Positions 51,916-62,588 of a stretch of DNA of 64,000 nt are shown here, piece after piece. The stretch is taken from contig NZ_PGEZ01000001.1 in NCBI RefSeq assembly GCF_002797495.1, positions 186,001-250,000 on the forward strand, given 5' to 3'. Position 1 is the stretch's first letter. Each line of letters opens with the position of its first letter. Under the pieces are notes generated by a model, which saw nothing but the letters and a program-made list of their open reading frames with translations, was not told the DNA's origin and did no database searches. Made by a program: the position numbers and the translations under genes. Origin of the DNA: Mumia flava (GTDB lineage: Bacteria; Actinomycetota; Actinomycetes; Propionibacteriales; Nocardioidaceae).

Positions 51916-52646
51916 GGTCGCAACCGTACGATCCCGCCGAGCCGGCCGGACCGTACGCCCTGGCGCCGGTAGGAGAAGTAGTCCTCGTGCTCGATCGTGC
52001 AGGCGGGGTGGTGGTCGGCGAGATCGTGCACCAGCACCCCGTCGCGGCGCAGCTGTGCCCCGACGCCGGCCGCGAGATCGAGCGCGGGGGTCCCCCACGA
52101 CGTCTCCGACCACGTCGCGGGCTCGAGGTCCGCGACCTCGTCGCGCATGCCCTCGGGCACCTCGTAGCAGCGCCCGCAGGCACGCGGACCGATCCACGCC
52201 TCCGGTGCCCGGGCACCGAGCTCCCGCATCGCTGCCACCGCGGCGCCGCAGACGTCGAGCTCGACGCCACGGCGCCCGGCGTGCACCGCCGCGACCACGC
52301 CCGCCTCGTCGTCGGCGATCAGCACCGGGACGCAGTCGGCGACCCGGACCAGCAGAGCCACGTCCGGCCGGTCGGTGACCAGGGCGTCGGCGTCCGGCGG
52401 CGCATCCACGTCCTCGGCTCCGACGACCGCGACGTGGGCGCTGTGGTGCTGGCGCATCAGCACGAGCCGGGGACGGTCGGTGTCGAGAGCGGCGGCCAGG
52501 ACGGCGAGGTTGCGCTCGACGACCTCGCCGTCGTCGCCGTTGCTGGAGCCGAGGTTGAGGCTCGCCCACGGTCCGCTGCTCGCGCCGCCGTGGCGGTCGG
52601 TGAAGGCGAGGTCGGCCCGCTGCGTCCGATGGTGGAAGGCGAGCAC
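51912..52646 (-). CDS. pgeF: Purine nucleoside phosphorylase / laccase-domain protein (PgeF, YfiH)
   Basis: 244 residues. The conserved metal/active-site residues are in LMRQHHSAHV, RVADCVPVLI, AVHAGRRGVELDV and IGPRACGRCYEVPE. Homologues act as purine nucleoside phosphorylases, and some edit cell-wall precursors (PgeF). The HAGRRG here replaces the more usual HAGWRG, a change at one active-site residue. GTG 52646 overlaps the ftsZ stop by 1 bp (TAGTG). Confidence 0.9.
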   Translation of the reverse strand: MLAFHHRTQRADLAFTDRHGGASSGPWASLNLGSSNGDDGEVVERNLAVLAAALDTDRPRLVLMRQHHSAHVAVVGAEDVDAPPDADALVTDRPDVALLVRVADCVPVLIADDEAGVVAAVHAGRRGVELDVCGAAVAAMRELGARAPEAWIGPRACGRCYEVPEGMRDEVADLEPATWSETSWGTPALDLAAGVGAQLRRDGVLVHDLADHHPACTIEHEDYFSYRRQGVRSGRLGGIVRLRP

Positions 52647-53920
52647 TACTTGAGGAAGTCGGGGATGTCGAGGTCGTCGTCGAACGCGTCGGGCTGCCGC
52701 TTGGCGGTCGAGCCGTCCCTGCGCCGGACCACCTCGGTCTCGCCGTCCGGGCGCTCCTCGCGCGGGCGGTCGGGCTCGGTCCGCGAGCTCGCGGCCGTCG
52801 TGCGCTCCGACGGCGCGGGGCCGCCCGTGCTGCCGTTCGTCTTCGCGGCGGCGCCCACCGGCTGCGGGTCGCGCTCGCGCTCGACCGACGGCGAGGACGG
52901 CGTCTCGCGCTGAGTCGGGCGGGCCGGAGCGGCGTCACGGCGCAGCGCGGGCCGCGACGCGTCGCGTCGCTTGGGCATACCGCCGTCGAACCCGGCGGCG
53001 ATCACGGTGACCCGCACCTCGTCGCCCAGTGCGTCGTCGATCACGGCGCCGAAGATGATGTTGGCTTCGGCGTGCGCGGCCTCGCTCACCAGCGCGGCCG
53101 CCTCGTTGATCTCGAACAGCCCGAGGTCCGAGCCGCCGGCGATCGACAGCAGCACGCCGTGCGCCCCGTCGATCGACGCCTCGAGCAGCGGACTCGAGAC
53201 CGCCATCTCCGCGGCGGCCACCGCGCGGTCGTCCCCGCGCGCCGAGCCGATCCCCATCAGTGCGGAACCGGCGTCGGACATCACGGACTTCACGTCGGCG
53301 AAGTCGAGGTTGATCAGTCCCGGGGTGGTGATCAGGTCGGTGATGCCGGAGACGCCTTGCAGCAGCACCTGGTCGGCCTGCTTGAACGCGTCGATCATCG
53401 TGACCCCGCGGTCGCTGATCGACAGCAGCCGGTCGTTCGGGATCACGATCAGCGTGTCGACCTCCTCGCGCAGCGACTCGATCCCGTCGTCGGCCTGGTT
53501 GGCGCGGCGGCGGCCCTCGAAGGAGAACGGACGCGTGACCACGCCGATCGTCAGGGCACCGAGCGAGCGGGCGATCCGGGCGACGACGGGCGCGCCGCCC
53601 GTGCCGGTCCCGCCGCCCTCGCCGGCCGTGACGAAGACCATGTCGGCCCCCTTGAGGACCTCCTCGATGTCGTCGGCGTGGTCCTCGGCCGCCTGGCGGC
53701 CGGTGCCGGGGTTGGCGCCCGCGCCGAGTCCGCGGGTCAGCTCACGCCCGATGTCGAGCTTGACGTCGGCGTCGCTCATCAGGAGGGCCTGCGCGTCGGT
53801 GTTGATCGCGATGAACTCGACGCCCTTGAGACCGGCCTCGATCATCCGGTTGACGGCGTTCACGCCGCCGCCGCCGATGCCGACCACCTTGATCACGGCC
53901 AGGTAGTTCTGCGCTGCCAC
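52646..53920 (-). CDS. ftsZ: Cell division GTPase FtsZ
   Basis: 424 residues. Tubulin signature [22 protein letters not shown] and the T7 loop [11 protein letters not shown] are present. The variable linker is ~95 residues, rich in Arg, Pro and Ser, and the C-terminal peptide [11 protein letters not shown] is the SepF/FtsW-binding tail. GTG 53920 gives the usual [19 protein letters not shown] start and has GAGGGG at good spacing; the frame is open 5 codons further. It has its own promoter region at 53993-54028. Confidence 0.97.
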   Translation of the reverse strand: MAAQNYLAVIKVVGIGGGGVNAVNRMIEAGLKGVEFIAINTDAQALLMSDADVKLDIGRELTRGLGAGANPGTGRQAAEDHADDIEEVLKGADMVFVTAGEGGGTGTGGAPVVARIARSLGALTIGVVTRPFSFEGRRRANQADDGIESLREEVDTLIVIPNDRLLSISDRGVTMIDAFKQADQVLLQGVSGITDLITTPGLINLDFADVKSVMSDAGSALMGIGSARGDDRAVAAAEMAVSSPLLEASIDGAHGVLLSIAGGSDLGLFEINEAAALVSEAAHAEANIIFGAVIDDALGDEVRVTVIAAGFDGGMPKRRDASRPALRRDAAPARPTQRETPSSPSVERERDPQPVGAAAKTNGSTGGPAPSERTTAASSRTEPDRPREERPDGETEVVRRRDGSTAKRQPDAFDDDLDIPDFLK

Positions 53921-53992
53921 GATGGTGCCCCTCACGTGCTTGGGTGTGCTTCGAGTTCTGCGGGAAACCGCTCTCCCCGGCGAGCCGACGAA

Positions 53993-54028
53993 CCTTAACC
54001 CTCTACTTGAGGGTTATAGTTATGTCAA
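53993..54028 (-). promoter_or_regulatory. ftsZ promoter with overlapping inverted repeat
   Basis: On the minus strand TTGACA (54023-54028) and TAGAGG (54000-54005) are separated by exactly 17 nt, in an AT-rich island. The inverted repeat AACCCTC-TACTT-GAGGGTT (53997-54015) covers the -10 box and spacer and could be an operator. The predicted start near 53993 gives a leader of ~70 nt. Confidence 0.7.
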
Positions 54029-54095
54029 CCCCTGCCATGGGAAGAAACTACGTGGCCGGGCACGCCGATCCGCGACGACACGCCGCCACGGCGTG

Positions 54096-54815
54096 TCACG
54101 GGACGATCGTGGGCCGCCCCGGCGTGCTCACGTCGTAGCGGGCGGCCTTCTGCGCGAGCAGGACGCCCAGCACCTCGGCCTTGAGCTCGGGCTGGTCCGC
54201 GCTCCCCCACTCGACGACCGCCCCGTCGCGCAAGGACAGCGTGATGCCGTCACGGCTGCGGACCTGGACCTCGCTCACCCGGCGTGCCACCGACTCCTCC
54301 ATCGCCGAGATCGCTGCGGCGACCTCGCTCAGCGCGGCGTCACGGTCGCGCACGCGATCCGCCACCTCGACCGCCGGCAGCCGCCCGGGAACCCGCCCCG
54401 CCGGGGGATAGACGACGCCGTCGTCGGCCAGCAGCAGCGTCTCGCCCGCGATCGTCACCTCGGCGACCGGGGTCCGTTCGACGACGGTGACCACGACCGT
54501 TCCGGGCAGCCGCCGCCGTACCTCGACGGAGGCCACCTGCGGCACCGTGGCCACCCGCTCCCGGATCGCGTCGGTGTCGAGCCGGACCAGCGGCGTGCCG
54601 GTCACGACCTCCGCGGCGTCCACGACGACCTGGGCGTCCACGGTGCGGTTTCCGTCGACCTCGACGTCGTCGACCCCGAGGACCGACGTGCCGGCGACCA
54701 CCCAGACGGCCACGGCGACGAGACCGAGGCCGAGCAGGGCGAGCAGCCACGGCCGCGCCCGCACGAGCCGCGCCCGCCATCGCCGGGCGGCGAACCGGTC
54801 CGTGGTGGTCGTCAC
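54096..54815 (-). CDS. ftsQ: Cell division protein FtsQ
   Basis: 239 residues: a short basic cytoplasmic part, one membrane segment (~24-42), a POTRA domain starting VLGVDDVEVDGNRTVDAQVVVDAA and an FtsQ beta domain (RRRLPGTVVVTVVERTPVAEV). It links the divisome across the membrane with FtsL and FtsB. GTG 54815 overlaps murC by 4 bp. 175 bp separate it from ftsZ. Confidence 0.94.
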   Translation of the reverse strand: MTTTTDRFAARRWRARLVRARPWLLALLGLGLVAVAVWVVAGTSVLGVDDVEVDGNRTVDAQVVVDAAEVVTGTPLVRLDTDAIRERVATVPQVASVEVRRRLPGTVVVTVVERTPVAEVTIAGETLLLADDGVVYPPAGRVPGRLPAVEVADRVRDRDAALSEVAAAISAMEESVARRVSEVQVRSRDGITLSLRDGAVVEWGSADQPELKAEVLGVLLAQKAARYDVSTPGRPTIVP

Positions 54816-56233
54816 GGCTGCGGGTGCTCCTCGAGCGTGTGCAGCAGACGCGGACCGACCGAGGTGATGTCGCCGGCGCCCAGCAGCAGGACGAGGTCGC
54901 CGGGCCGCGCGAGCGCCGCCAGCTGGCGGTCGAGCTCGTCGAGCGGGACGCCCGCGTGCACCGCCTCCGGGGGCAGCGTCACGGCCGAGCGTACGAGCGC
55001 GCCCGTCACCGCGGGATCGGGCTCCTCACGCGCGAGGTAGACGTCGGTCACCACCACCTCGTCGGCTGCCGACAGCGCGGCACCCATGGCTGCGGCGAAG
55101 ATCCGCGTCCGGCTCACCAGGTGCGGCTGGAACGCGACCACGACCCGGCCGTCGCCGGCCAGCCCGCGGGCCGCCTCGAGGTCGCCGGCGATCTCCGTCG
55201 GGTGGTGGGCGTACGAGTCGTAGACGCGGATCCCCCCGACCTCGCCGAGACGCTCCATCCGCCGGCTCGCCCCGCCGTACGACGCCAGTCCGGTGGCGGC
55301 GTCGGCGAAGCTCGCACCGGCCTCCAGGGCCGCCGCGAGCGCAGCGAGCGCGTCCAGCACGTAGTGGCGCCCGGGCACCTGCAGCCGGACCCGGCCGAGG
55401 TCGGACTCCCCGCGCAGCACACGGAACGTCGTCCCCCCGTCCTCGACCCGCAGGTCCACCGCCCTCAGGTCGGCGCCGTCGGCCGTGCCGACGCGGATCA
55501 CCCTCAGGCCCCGCTGCCGCGCGGGCGACCCGAGCGCGTCGGCGCCGGGGTCGTCGGCGCACAGCACGACGAACCCGTCCGGGTCGATCCGGTCGACGAA
55601 CCGGACGAACGCGTCGCGGTAGGCCCCCTCGGTCTCCCAGATGTCCAGGTGGTCGGCCTCGACGTTCGTCACCACCGCGCCGTAGGGGCGGTAGACGAGG
55701 AACGCGCCGTCGCTCTCGTCCGCCTCGGCGACGAACCACCGGTCCGTGCCGGCGTGCGCGTTCGTGCCGAGCGCCGCGACGGTGGCACCGATCGCGTACG
55801 AGGGGTCGAGGCCGGCGGCCAGCAGCGCCACCGTGAGCATCGAGGTCGTGGTCGTCTTGCCGTGCGTGCCTGCCACCGCGAGCACCGAGCGGCCCGCCAT
55901 CACCGACTGGAGCCCGGCCGAGCGCGGGTACAGCCTCAGGCCGCGCCGCTGCGCCTCGACGACCTCGGGATTGTCCTCGCGGACGGCGGTCGAGACCACC
56001 AGCGTGTCGGCATCGCCGAGGTTGTGTGCTGCATGGCCGACGAAGACCGACGCGCCCTCGTTGCGCAGCGCGGTCAGCGTCGCCGAGTCCCGCCCGTCGC
56101 TGCCCTGCACGGCGATCCCCCGCTGCGCCATGATCCGCGCGATCGCCGACAGGCCGGCACCGCCGATCCCCACGAAGTGCACACGGCCGAGATCCTCCGC
56201 GGCCTCGATCCGCTCCGGGACGTCGAGCCTCAC
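54812..56233 (-). CDS. murC: UDP-N-acetylmuramate-L-alanine ligase
   Basis: 473 residues. HFVGIGGAGLSAIARIM binds UDP-MurNAc; the ATP loop is AVAGTHGKTTTTSML; EADESDGAFL, TNVEADHLDIW and YDSYAHHPTEI follow. It adds the first L-Ala of the stem peptide. The GTG start at 56233 makes a GTGA overlap with murG. The longer open frame upstream is a shadow of murG and ftsW. Confidence 0.96.
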   Translation of the reverse strand: MRLDVPERIEAAEDLGRVHFVGIGGAGLSAIARIMAQRGIAVQGSDGRDSATLTALRNEGASVFVGHAAHNLGDADTLVVSTAVREDNPEVVEAQRRGLRLYPRSAGLQSVMAGRSVLAVAGTHGKTTTTSMLTVALLAAGLDPSYAIGATVAALGTNAHAGTDRWFVAEADESDGAFLVYRPYGAVVTNVEADHLDIWETEGAYRDAFVRFVDRIDPDGFVVLCADDPGADALGSPARQRGLRVIRVGTADGADLRAVDLRVEDGGTTFRVLRGESDLGRVRLQVPGRHYVLDALAALAAALEAGASFADAATGLASYGGASRRMERLGEVGGIRVYDSYAHHPTEIAGDLEAARGLAGDGRVVVAFQPHLVSRTRIFAAAMGAALSAADEVVVTDVYLAREEPDPAVTGALVRSAVTLPPEAVHAGVPLDELDRQLAALARPGDLVLLLGAGDITSVGPRLLHTLEEHPQP

Positions 56234-57321
56234 CGTGCGACCGCCTCGAGCACGGCCGACGCCAGGACCGCGTCGGCGTCGCGCGGCATCAGCCCGGCGG
56301 CCGCCCGCGACATCGCCCGCAGCCCGTCGCGGTCGCGCAGCAGACCGACGACGTGGTCGGCCATCCAGGTCGCGGTGGCCGACTCGTCCTCGAGCAGGAT
56401 GCCGCCCCCGGCCGTCACGACCGGGTGCGCGTTGAGCGCCTGCTCGCCGTTGCCGATCGGCAGCGGCACGAAGATCGCGGGCAGCCCGACCGCCGCCACC
56501 TCCGAGACCGTCCCGGCACCCGCGCGGCACACGATGAGGTCGGCGGCGGCGTAGGCCAGGTCGATCCGCTCGATGTACGGCACCGTGACGTAGGGCGGCT
56601 CGCCGTCGGCGCGCTCGACCGTGGCCTCCTCGACCCGGCCGGCGGCGTGGAGCACCTGCACCCCCGCCTCGGCGAACGCGTCGGCGGCCCCGGAGACCGC
56701 CTGGTTGATCCGCCGCGCGCCCTGCGAGCCGCCGGTGACGAGCAGCGTCGGACGGTCCGGGTCGAGACCGAAGTGCGCCCGCGCCTCGGTCCGGGTCGCA
56801 TCGCGGTCGAGCCCGGCGATCGAGGTGCGCATGGGCAGACCGATGTAGCGACCGTGGGCGATCGGCGTGTCGGGGAAGCTGGTGAACACCCGCTCGGTGA
56901 AGCGGGCGCCGAGCTTGTTCGCGATCCCCGGGAGGGCGTTCTGCTCGTGGACGACGATCGGGACGTGGCGCTTGCGCGCCACCAGGTACGCGGGAACCGA
57001 CACGTACCCGCCGAAGCCCACGACGACGTCGGGGCGGACGCGGTCGAAGACCTCGCCCGTCGCACGGACCGTGCCGGCGAGCCGCCCGGGCACCTTGAGG
57101 AGGTCCGCGCTGACGCGGCGCGGGAGCGGCACCGCGGGGACCTGCTCGAGCGGGTAGCCCGCCTGCGGCACCAGCGTGACCTCGAGCCCTTTCGGGGTGC
57201 CCAGGGCCGTGACCTCGACGTCGCCCTCGGCGCGGCGCAGCGCCGCCGCCGTCGCGAGCAGGGGCGAGACGTGACCGGCGGTTCCTCCGCCGGCGAGCAG
57301 GACGCGTCGCGTCACCGTCAT
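56230..57321 (-). CDS. murG: Lipid II-forming N-acetylglucosaminyltransferase
   Basis: A 363-residue GT-B enzyme at the inner membrane face that adds GlcNAc to lipid I. The first G-loop is LLAGGGTAGHVSPLLA, the second VTGGSQGARRINQ. VVGFGGYVS, VVHEQNALPGIANK and CRAGAGTVSEVAAVGLPAIFVPLP complete the family pattern. ATG 57321 overlaps ftsW by 4 bp. Confidence 0.96.
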   Translation of the reverse strand: MTVTRRVLLAGGGTAGHVSPLLATAAALRRAEGDVEVTALGTPKGLEVTLVPQAGYPLEQVPAVPLPRRVSADLLKVPGRLAGTVRATGEVFDRVRPDVVVGFGGYVSVPAYLVARKRHVPIVVHEQNALPGIANKLGARFTERVFTSFPDTPIAHGRYIGLPMRTSIAGLDRDATRTEARAHFGLDPDRPTLLVTGGSQGARRINQAVSGAADAFAEAGVQVLHAAGRVEEATVERADGEPPYVTVPYIERIDLAYAAADLIVCRAGAGTVSEVAAVGLPAIFVPLPIGNGEQALNAHPVVTAGGGILLEDESATATWMADHVVGLLRDRDGLRAMSRAAAGLMPRDADAVLASAVLEAVAR

Positions 57322-58667
57322 CCTTCCTCTCCGGCGGGCACCCCACCGGTCCGTGGTCTGGGATCGGCGACCCGCCGTACGGCCGGTCGCCGGGTCGCCG
57401 CACCCGTCGGGGGTGCGACGGCGTCGTGGGAACGGCGCCGCTGACGCCGCTCGCGCTGGGCTCGCAGCGCCGCCGCCGCTCCCGGCTCGGTGCGCGCGAA
57501 GTTCGCGAGCAGCGCGAGCGCGACGACCGTCGGTGCGAGCGCAGACCCACCGTAGGAGATCAGTGGGAGCGGGATGCCGATGACCGGGGCGACACCGATC
57601 ACCATCCCGACGTTGATCAGGGTCTGGACCAGGATCCACACGGTGATCCCGGCGGCCGCGAACCGGGCGAACGGGTCGCCGGCGCGGCGCGCGATCCGGA
57701 ACCCGGCGTAGGCCAGCAGGCCGTAGAGCACGAGGACGCCGAGCGCGCCGATCAGGCCGAGCTCCTCCCCGATCACGGCGAAGACGAAGTCGGTGTGCGC
57801 CTCGGGCAGGGCGCCCCACTTCTGCCGGCTCCCGCCCAGCCCGACGCCCCACAGGCCGCCGGTCGCCAACCCCATCAGTCCGTGCGCCGCCTGGTAGCCG
57901 GCCCCGGTGGGGTCCGCGAACGGGTCGGTGAACGAGGTCAGCCGACTGATCCGCTCCTCGTCGGCGCGGACGAACGCCAGCGCGACCGCGGCGAGCAGCA
58001 GGAAGGCCACCAGGAAGTGCCGCCCGGGCAGCCCGGCCGCGAACAGCATGCCGAGGATGATCGCGAACAGCACCACGGCCGTGCCGAGGTCGCGCTGCAG
58101 GACGACCACCATCGCCACGCCGAAGGTGACCGGCATCATCGGGATCCACACGTGCTTGGGCCGGTCGAGCAGCCGGAGCTTGCGGGCGAAGAGGTCCGCG
58201 CTCCAGACCACGACCGCGAGCTTCGCGATCTCCGACGGCTGGATGAGGAACGGCGCCCCGACGTCGATCCAGTTGCGGTTGCCGTTCACGTCCGACCCGA
58301 GCGGGGTGAACGTCGCGGCCAGCAGGGCCAGCGCCACGAGCAACAGCGGGTACGCGAACGCGCGGATCACCCGGATCGGGAGGCGCCACACCACGACCGA
58401 CGCGAGCAGCGCGACCACCAGGAAGATCGCCTGCCGGCTCGCGATGGTGTACGGGCTGCCGTGCAGGTCGTACGACGTGACCGAGCTCGAGCTCAGCACC
58501 ATCACCATCCCGAAGCCCACCAGCAGGGCCGAGACGGCGAGCACCAGGTAGTACGACGTCAGGGGGTGCGTCCCGAGGCGGGGCACGGAGTCGGACGGGC
58601 GCGTACGGTCTGCGGCTCGAGCCACCTCGCGCCTCCCGCCCTGGTCGATTCCGAGGGCGGTCCTCAC
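57318..58667 (-). CDS. ftsW: Septal peptidoglycan glycosyltransferase FtsW
   Basis: 449 residues, SEDS family with about ten membrane segments (~45-420). GNRNWIDVGAPFLIQPSEIAKLAVV, GVGLGGSRQKWGALPEAHTDFVFAVIGEELG and GIPLPLISYGGSA are diagnostic. The C-terminal ~55 cytoplasmic residues are Arg/Pro-rich. GTG 58667 is chosen for its GTGA overlap with murD; the frame runs further upstream as a shadow. Confidence 0.95.
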   Translation of the reverse strand: MRTALGIDQGGRREVARAADRTRPSDSVPRLGTHPLTSYYLVLAVSALLVGFGMVMVLSSSSVTSYDLHGSPYTIASRQAIFLVVALLASVVVWRLPIRVIRAFAYPLLLVALALLAATFTPLGSDVNGNRNWIDVGAPFLIQPSEIAKLAVVVWSADLFARKLRLLDRPKHVWIPMMPVTFGVAMVVVLQRDLGTAVVLFAIILGMLFAAGLPGRHFLVAFLLLAAVALAFVRADEERISRLTSFTDPFADPTGAGYQAAHGLMGLATGGLWGVGLGGSRQKWGALPEAHTDFVFAVIGEELGLIGALGVLVLYGLLAYAGFRIARRAGDPFARFAAAGITVWILVQTLINVGMVIGVAPVIGIPLPLISYGGSALAPTVVALALLANFARTEPGAAAALRAQRERRQRRRSHDAVAPPTGAATRRPAVRRVADPRPRTGGVPAGEEG

Positions 58668-60130
58668 CGCCCGGACGCCGCGTACCGGGCGACCGCGGCG
58701 GCGAAGGCATCCCCACGCGCCGCGTAGCCCGAGAACTGGTCCATGGATGCGCACCCCGGCGCGAGCAGGACGGTGTCGCCCGGCTGGGCGAACCCGGCTG
58801 CCGCGTCGACGACGCGATCCATGGGGTCATCGTGGCCCGAGTCGACCTCGACCACCGGCACATCCGGAGCGTGTCGCCGCAATGCGTCGGCGATCACGGC
58901 CCGGTCGCGACCGATCAGCACCGCTGCCCGCAGCCGGTGGCGGGCCGTACGCACCAGGTCGTCGAAGGTCGTTCCCTTCGCGAGCCCGCCCGCGACCCAG
59001 ACCACCGACGGGTACGCCCCGAGCGAGGACAGGGCGGCGTGCGGGTTGGTCGCCTTGGAGTCGTCGACGTACGCGACGCCGCCGACCTCGTCGACCTGCT
59101 GGATCCGGTGCGCGCCCGGTCGGTAGGCGCGCAGCCCGTCACGGACCGCGCGCGGCTCGACGCCGTGTGCGCGTGCGAGCGCGGCCGCCGCGAGAGCGTT
59201 CGCGACGAGGTGCGGGGCGGGCGGCTCGCCGGCCGGGCCGGCGAGATCGGCCGTGGTCGCCAGCTCCGCCGCGCTCGTGGCGCGCTCGGCGACGAACGCC
59301 CGGTCGGCGAGCGCGTCCTCCACGACGCCGACCTGGCCCGGACCGGGGATGCCCAGGGTGAACCCGATCGCCCGCGCACCCTCGACCACGTCGGCCTCGC
59401 GGACCAGCGCCTCGGTCGCCGGGTCGGCCACGTTGTAGACGCACGCGCGCTCGACCCGCTCGTAGACCCGGCCCTTGTCACGACCGTAGTCCTGCGGGTC
59501 GTCGTACCAGTCCAGGTGGTCCGGCGCGACGTTCAGCACGGCGGCCGACTCGCACGCGATCGAGGCGTCGAAGTGGAGCTGGAAGCTCGAGAGCTCCACG
59601 GCGAGCACGTCGAAGCCGGTCGGGTCCATCACCGCCTCGGTCACCGGGACGCCGATGTTGCCGACCGCGGCGCTGCGCAGCCCGCCCGCGCGCAGGATCC
59701 CGTCGAGCATCTGGGTGGTGGTGGTCTTGCCGTTCGTGCCGGTGACGGCGATCCACGGTGCGGCGTCGTCGGCGCGCAGCCGCCACCCGAGCTCCGGCTC
59801 GGACCAGACGGCGGTGTCCGCAGCGAGCGCCTCGGCGACGATCGGGGTGCGTGGCGGCAGCCCCGGGTACGGGACGAGGAGGTCGGCGCCGTCGGGCAGG
59901 GAGGCGGTCGCTCCCGGGCCGAGGCGCACCTGCGCCCCCAGCACCTCGAGGATCTGCGCCCGCTCGCGCACCGTCTCGGAGTCGGCGTCGTCCAGGATCG
60001 TGACGGACGCGCCCATCTGGACGAGGGCGTCCGCGGCTGCGTACCCGCTGACGCCGAGGCCCGCGACGACCGCCCGGACCCCCTCCCAGGAGTCGCCGCG
60101 GCCCAGGAGTGCGAGGTCGGGCCGCGTCAT
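58664..60130 (-). CDS. murD: UDP-N-acetylmuramoylalanine-D-glutamate ligase
   Basis: 488 residues. ATP loop [54 protein letters not shown] and [22 protein letters not shown] are all present. It adds D-Glu. The N-terminal domain reads [17 protein letters not shown] 60130 overlaps mraY by 4 bp. Confidence 0.96.
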   Translation of the reverse strand: MTRPDLALLGRGDSWEGVRAVVAGLGVSGYAAADALVQMGASVTILDDADSETVRERAQILEVLGAQVRLGPGATASLPDGADLLVPYPGLPPRTPIVAEALAADTAVWSEPELGWRLRADDAAPWIAVTGTNGKTTTTQMLDGILRAGGLRSAAVGNIGVPVTEAVMDPTGFDVLAVELSSFQLHFDASIACESAAVLNVAPDHLDWYDDPQDYGRDKGRVYERVERACVYNVADPATEALVREADVVEGARAIGFTLGIPGPGQVGVVEDALADRAFVAERATSAAELATTADLAGPAGEPPAPHLVANALAAAALARAHGVEPRAVRDGLRAYRPGAHRIQQVDEVGGVAYVDDSKATNPHAALSSLGAYPSVVWVAGGLAKGTTFDDLVRTARHRLRAAVLIGRDRAVIADALRRHAPDVPVVEVDSGHDDPMDRVVDAAAGFAQPGDTVLLAPGCASMDQFSGYAARGDAFAAAVARYAASGR

Positions 60131-61191
60131 GCGCCGCTGACCCACTCGGCGTAGAAGATGCCGAGCCCGAGCGCGACGCACAGCCCCGAGATGATCCAGA
60201 AGCGGACGACGATCGTGATCTCCGCCCACCCGAGCAGCTCGAAGTGGTGCTGCAGCGGTGCCATCCGGAAGAGCCGTTTGCCGCCGGAGAGCTTGAACCA
60301 GCCGACCTGGAGGATCACCGACAGCGTGATCAGCACGAACAGGCCGCCGATCGCGAGCAGCAGGAGCTCGGTGCGGGTCATGATCGCGAACCCGGCGATC
60401 GCGCCGCCGAGGGACAGCGAGCCGGTGTCGCCCATGAAGATCTTCGCCGGCGAGGTGTTCCACCAGAGGAACCCGAAGCACGCCCCCGTCAGCGCCGCCG
60501 CGACCACGGCCAGGTCCAGCGGGTCGCGCACGTCGTAGCACTTCGGTCCGGGGTTGATCGCGCACGACTGGTTGGACTGCCAGATGTTGATCAGCATGTA
60601 GGCGCCGAAGACCATCACCGAGGCGCCCGTCGCGAGCCCGTCGAGCCCGTCGGTGAGGTTCACGCCGTTGCTCGTGCCCCAGACCATCAGCAGCACCCAC
60701 ACCACGATCACGGCGGCCGGCAGACCCCAGGAGGGCAGGTCACGGATGAAGGAGATGGACTCCGAGATCGGGGTCCGGCCGTTCGCATCGGGGAAGTTCA
60801 GGGCGAGCAGGGCGAAGGTGAGCGCGACGATGGCCTGGCCCGCCAGCTTCGCCTTCGAGCGCAGGCCGAGGCTGCGCTGCTTGACGATCTTGATGTAGTC
60901 GTCGAGGAACCCCACGAGCCCGAGGCCGACGAACAGGAACAGCAGCAGCAGCGCGGAGGCCGACGGCTCGTTGCCCGTGATCAGCTCGGCCAGGAAGTAC
61001 GCGACGACGACCGAGATCATGATCACCAGACCGCCCATCGTGGGCGTGCCGCGCTTGGTGTGGTGGGAGGTCGGCCCGTCGTCGCGGATCAGCTGTCCGT
61101 AGCCCTTGCTGACGAGCAGGCGGATCGCCAGCGGTGTGCCGAGCAGCGTGCCCAGCAGGCCGAAGCCGCCTGCCATCAGAATGGCCCTCAT
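60127..61191 (-). CDS. mraY: Phospho-MurNAc-pentapeptide transferase
   Basis: 354 residues, about ten membrane segments, forming lipid I. The catalytic motifs [17 protein letters not shown] (Asp pair), [15 protein letters not shown] and [13 protein letters not shown], and the HHFELLGW loop are intact. A CxxxxxCYDVRD extracytoplasmic loop is typical of actinobacterial MraY. ATG 61191 overlaps murF by 4 bp. Confidence 0.96.
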   Translation of the reverse strand: MRAILMAGGFGLLGTLLGTPLAIRLLVSKGYGQLIRDDGPTSHHTKRGTPTMGGLVIMISVVVAYFLAELITGNEPSASALLLLFLFVGLGLVGFLDDYIKIVKQRSLGLRSKAKLAGQAIVALTFALLALNFPDANGRTPISESISFIRDLPSWGLPAAVIVVWVLLMVWGTSNGVNLTDGLDGLATGASVMVFGAYMLINIWQSNQSCAINPGPKCYDVRDPLDLAVVAAALTGACFGFLWWNTSPAKIFMGDTGSLSLGGAIAGFAIMTRTELLLLAIGGLFVLITLSVILQVGWFKLSGGKRLFRMAPLQHHFELLGWAEITIVVRFWIISGLCVALGLGIFYAEWVSGA

Positions 61192-62588
61192 CGAGCGTCG
61201 TCCCCTTCGTCGAAGTCCCGCGGTTCCAGGAGCGCGGCCGCCACCCGGTCCAGCCCGCTGGCCCGGGACGCCTTGACCAGGACGACGTCGCCGGGCCGGA
61301 TGCGCGTGCGCAGCCAGCCGACCGCCTCGGTCACGTCCGCGACGGCGACGGACGCTGCCCCGGCCGCCCGCGCCGCGTCGTGCACGCCGTGGGCTCCGGC
61401 GCCGACCGCGACGACGTGGGTGAGTCCGAGTTCCGCGGCGAGACTACCAACGTCGGCGTGCGCGCGCGCTGCCGCACCGCCGAGCTCGAGCATCTCTCCC
61501 AGCACCGCGTACGAGGCGGCGTCGGTGGGCGTCATCGCGGCGAGCGTCCGCAGGGCGGACGCCGTCGACTCCGGGTTGGCGTTGTAGGCGTCGTTCACGA
61601 CCACGACACCGTCCGGGGTCACCGCACGCTCCATCCGCCAGGCCGACCGCGGCGAGGCGGCGCCGAGCTCGCGGACGATCACGTCCGGGGTGATCCCGAC
61701 CGCGAGCGCCGCCGCGGCCGCGGCCGCGGCGTTGGTGGCCTGGTGCGCCCCGAGCAGACCGAGCCGCAGACGCGACCACCGCCCGGCCAGGCGCAGGTCG
61801 GCCTCGACCGTGCCGTCGCGGCGCAGCACGACGTCGCGCACGGCCACGTCGGCCTCCTCGTCGGCACCGAACGTGCTCACGCGGGCGGCCGTCCGGCTCC
61901 GCATCGCCACCACGGCCTCGTCGGAGGCGTTCAGCACCGCGGTGCCGTCGGCGGACAGGGCCTCGACCAGCTCGCCCTTGGCCTGCGCGATCGCCTCGCG
62001 GGACCCGAACTCCCCCACGTGGGCCGACCCGACGTTCAGCACCACGCCGACGTCGGGACGAGCGAGCGCGCACAGCTCGGCGATGTTGCCGACGTGCCGG
62101 GCGCCCATCTCGACCACGAGGTAGCGGGTCGAGGCGTCCGCCCGCAGCAGGGTCAGCGGGACACCGATCTCGTTGTTGAAGTTGCCGGCGGTCGCGACCG
62201 TCGCCCCCTGTGCCGCCAACACCTGCGCGAGGAGGTCCTTGACGCTGGTCTTGCCCTGGGACCCGGTGATCCCGATCACCGCGCAGCCCCGGAGTCGTCG
62301 CCGCACCTCGGCCGCGAGCAGCGACAGCGCAGCCGCCGGGTCGTCGACGAGGACGTACGGTGCGCCGACGGGCCGGGCCGCGAGGACCGCCGCGGCACCC
62401 CGGTCGGCCGCGGCGCCCACGAACGCGTGCCCGTCGGTGTGCTCGCCCGCCAGCGCGACGAAGAGCCCGCCGGGCTCCACGACGCGCGAGTCGATCGCTG
62501 CCGGCGCCACCACCTCCACACCGGCGTGCTCCGGCTCGACGCGACCCCCGACCACGGCGGCGATCTCGGCCAGGCGCATCGGGATCAC
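61188..62588 (-). CDS. murF: UDP-MurNAc-tripeptide D-alanyl-D-alanine ligase
   Basis: About 466 residues. [25 protein letters not shown] binds the nucleotide sugar; [14 protein letters not shown] is the ATP loop, with S-Q replacing the more usual [17 protein letters not shown] and [16 protein letters not shown] are conserved. It adds D-Ala-D-Ala. The start is GTG 62588 with a GTGA overlap with murE; an ATG lies at 62579. Confidence 0.95.
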   Translation of the reverse strand: MIPMRLAEIAAVVGGRVEPEHAGVEVVAPAAIDSRVVEPGGLFVALAGEHTDGHAFVGAAADRGAAAVLAARPVGAPYVLVDDPAAALSLLAAEVRRRLRGCAVIGITGSQGKTSVKDLLAQVLAAQGATVATAGNFNNEIGVPLTLLRADASTRYLVVEMGARHVGNIAELCALARPDVGVVLNVGSAHVGEFGSREAIAQAKGELVEALSADGTAVLNASDEAVVAMRSRTAARVSTFGADEEADVAVRDVVLRRDGTVEADLRLAGRWSRLRLGLLGAHQATNAAAAAAAALAVGITPDVIVRELGAASPRSAWRMERAVTPDGVVVVNDAYNANPESTASALRTLAAMTPTDAASYAVLGEMLELGGAAARAHADVGSLAAELGLTHVVAVGAGAHGVHDAARAAGAASVAVADVTEAVGWLRTRIRPGDVVLVKASRASGLDRVAAALLEPRDFDEGDDAR

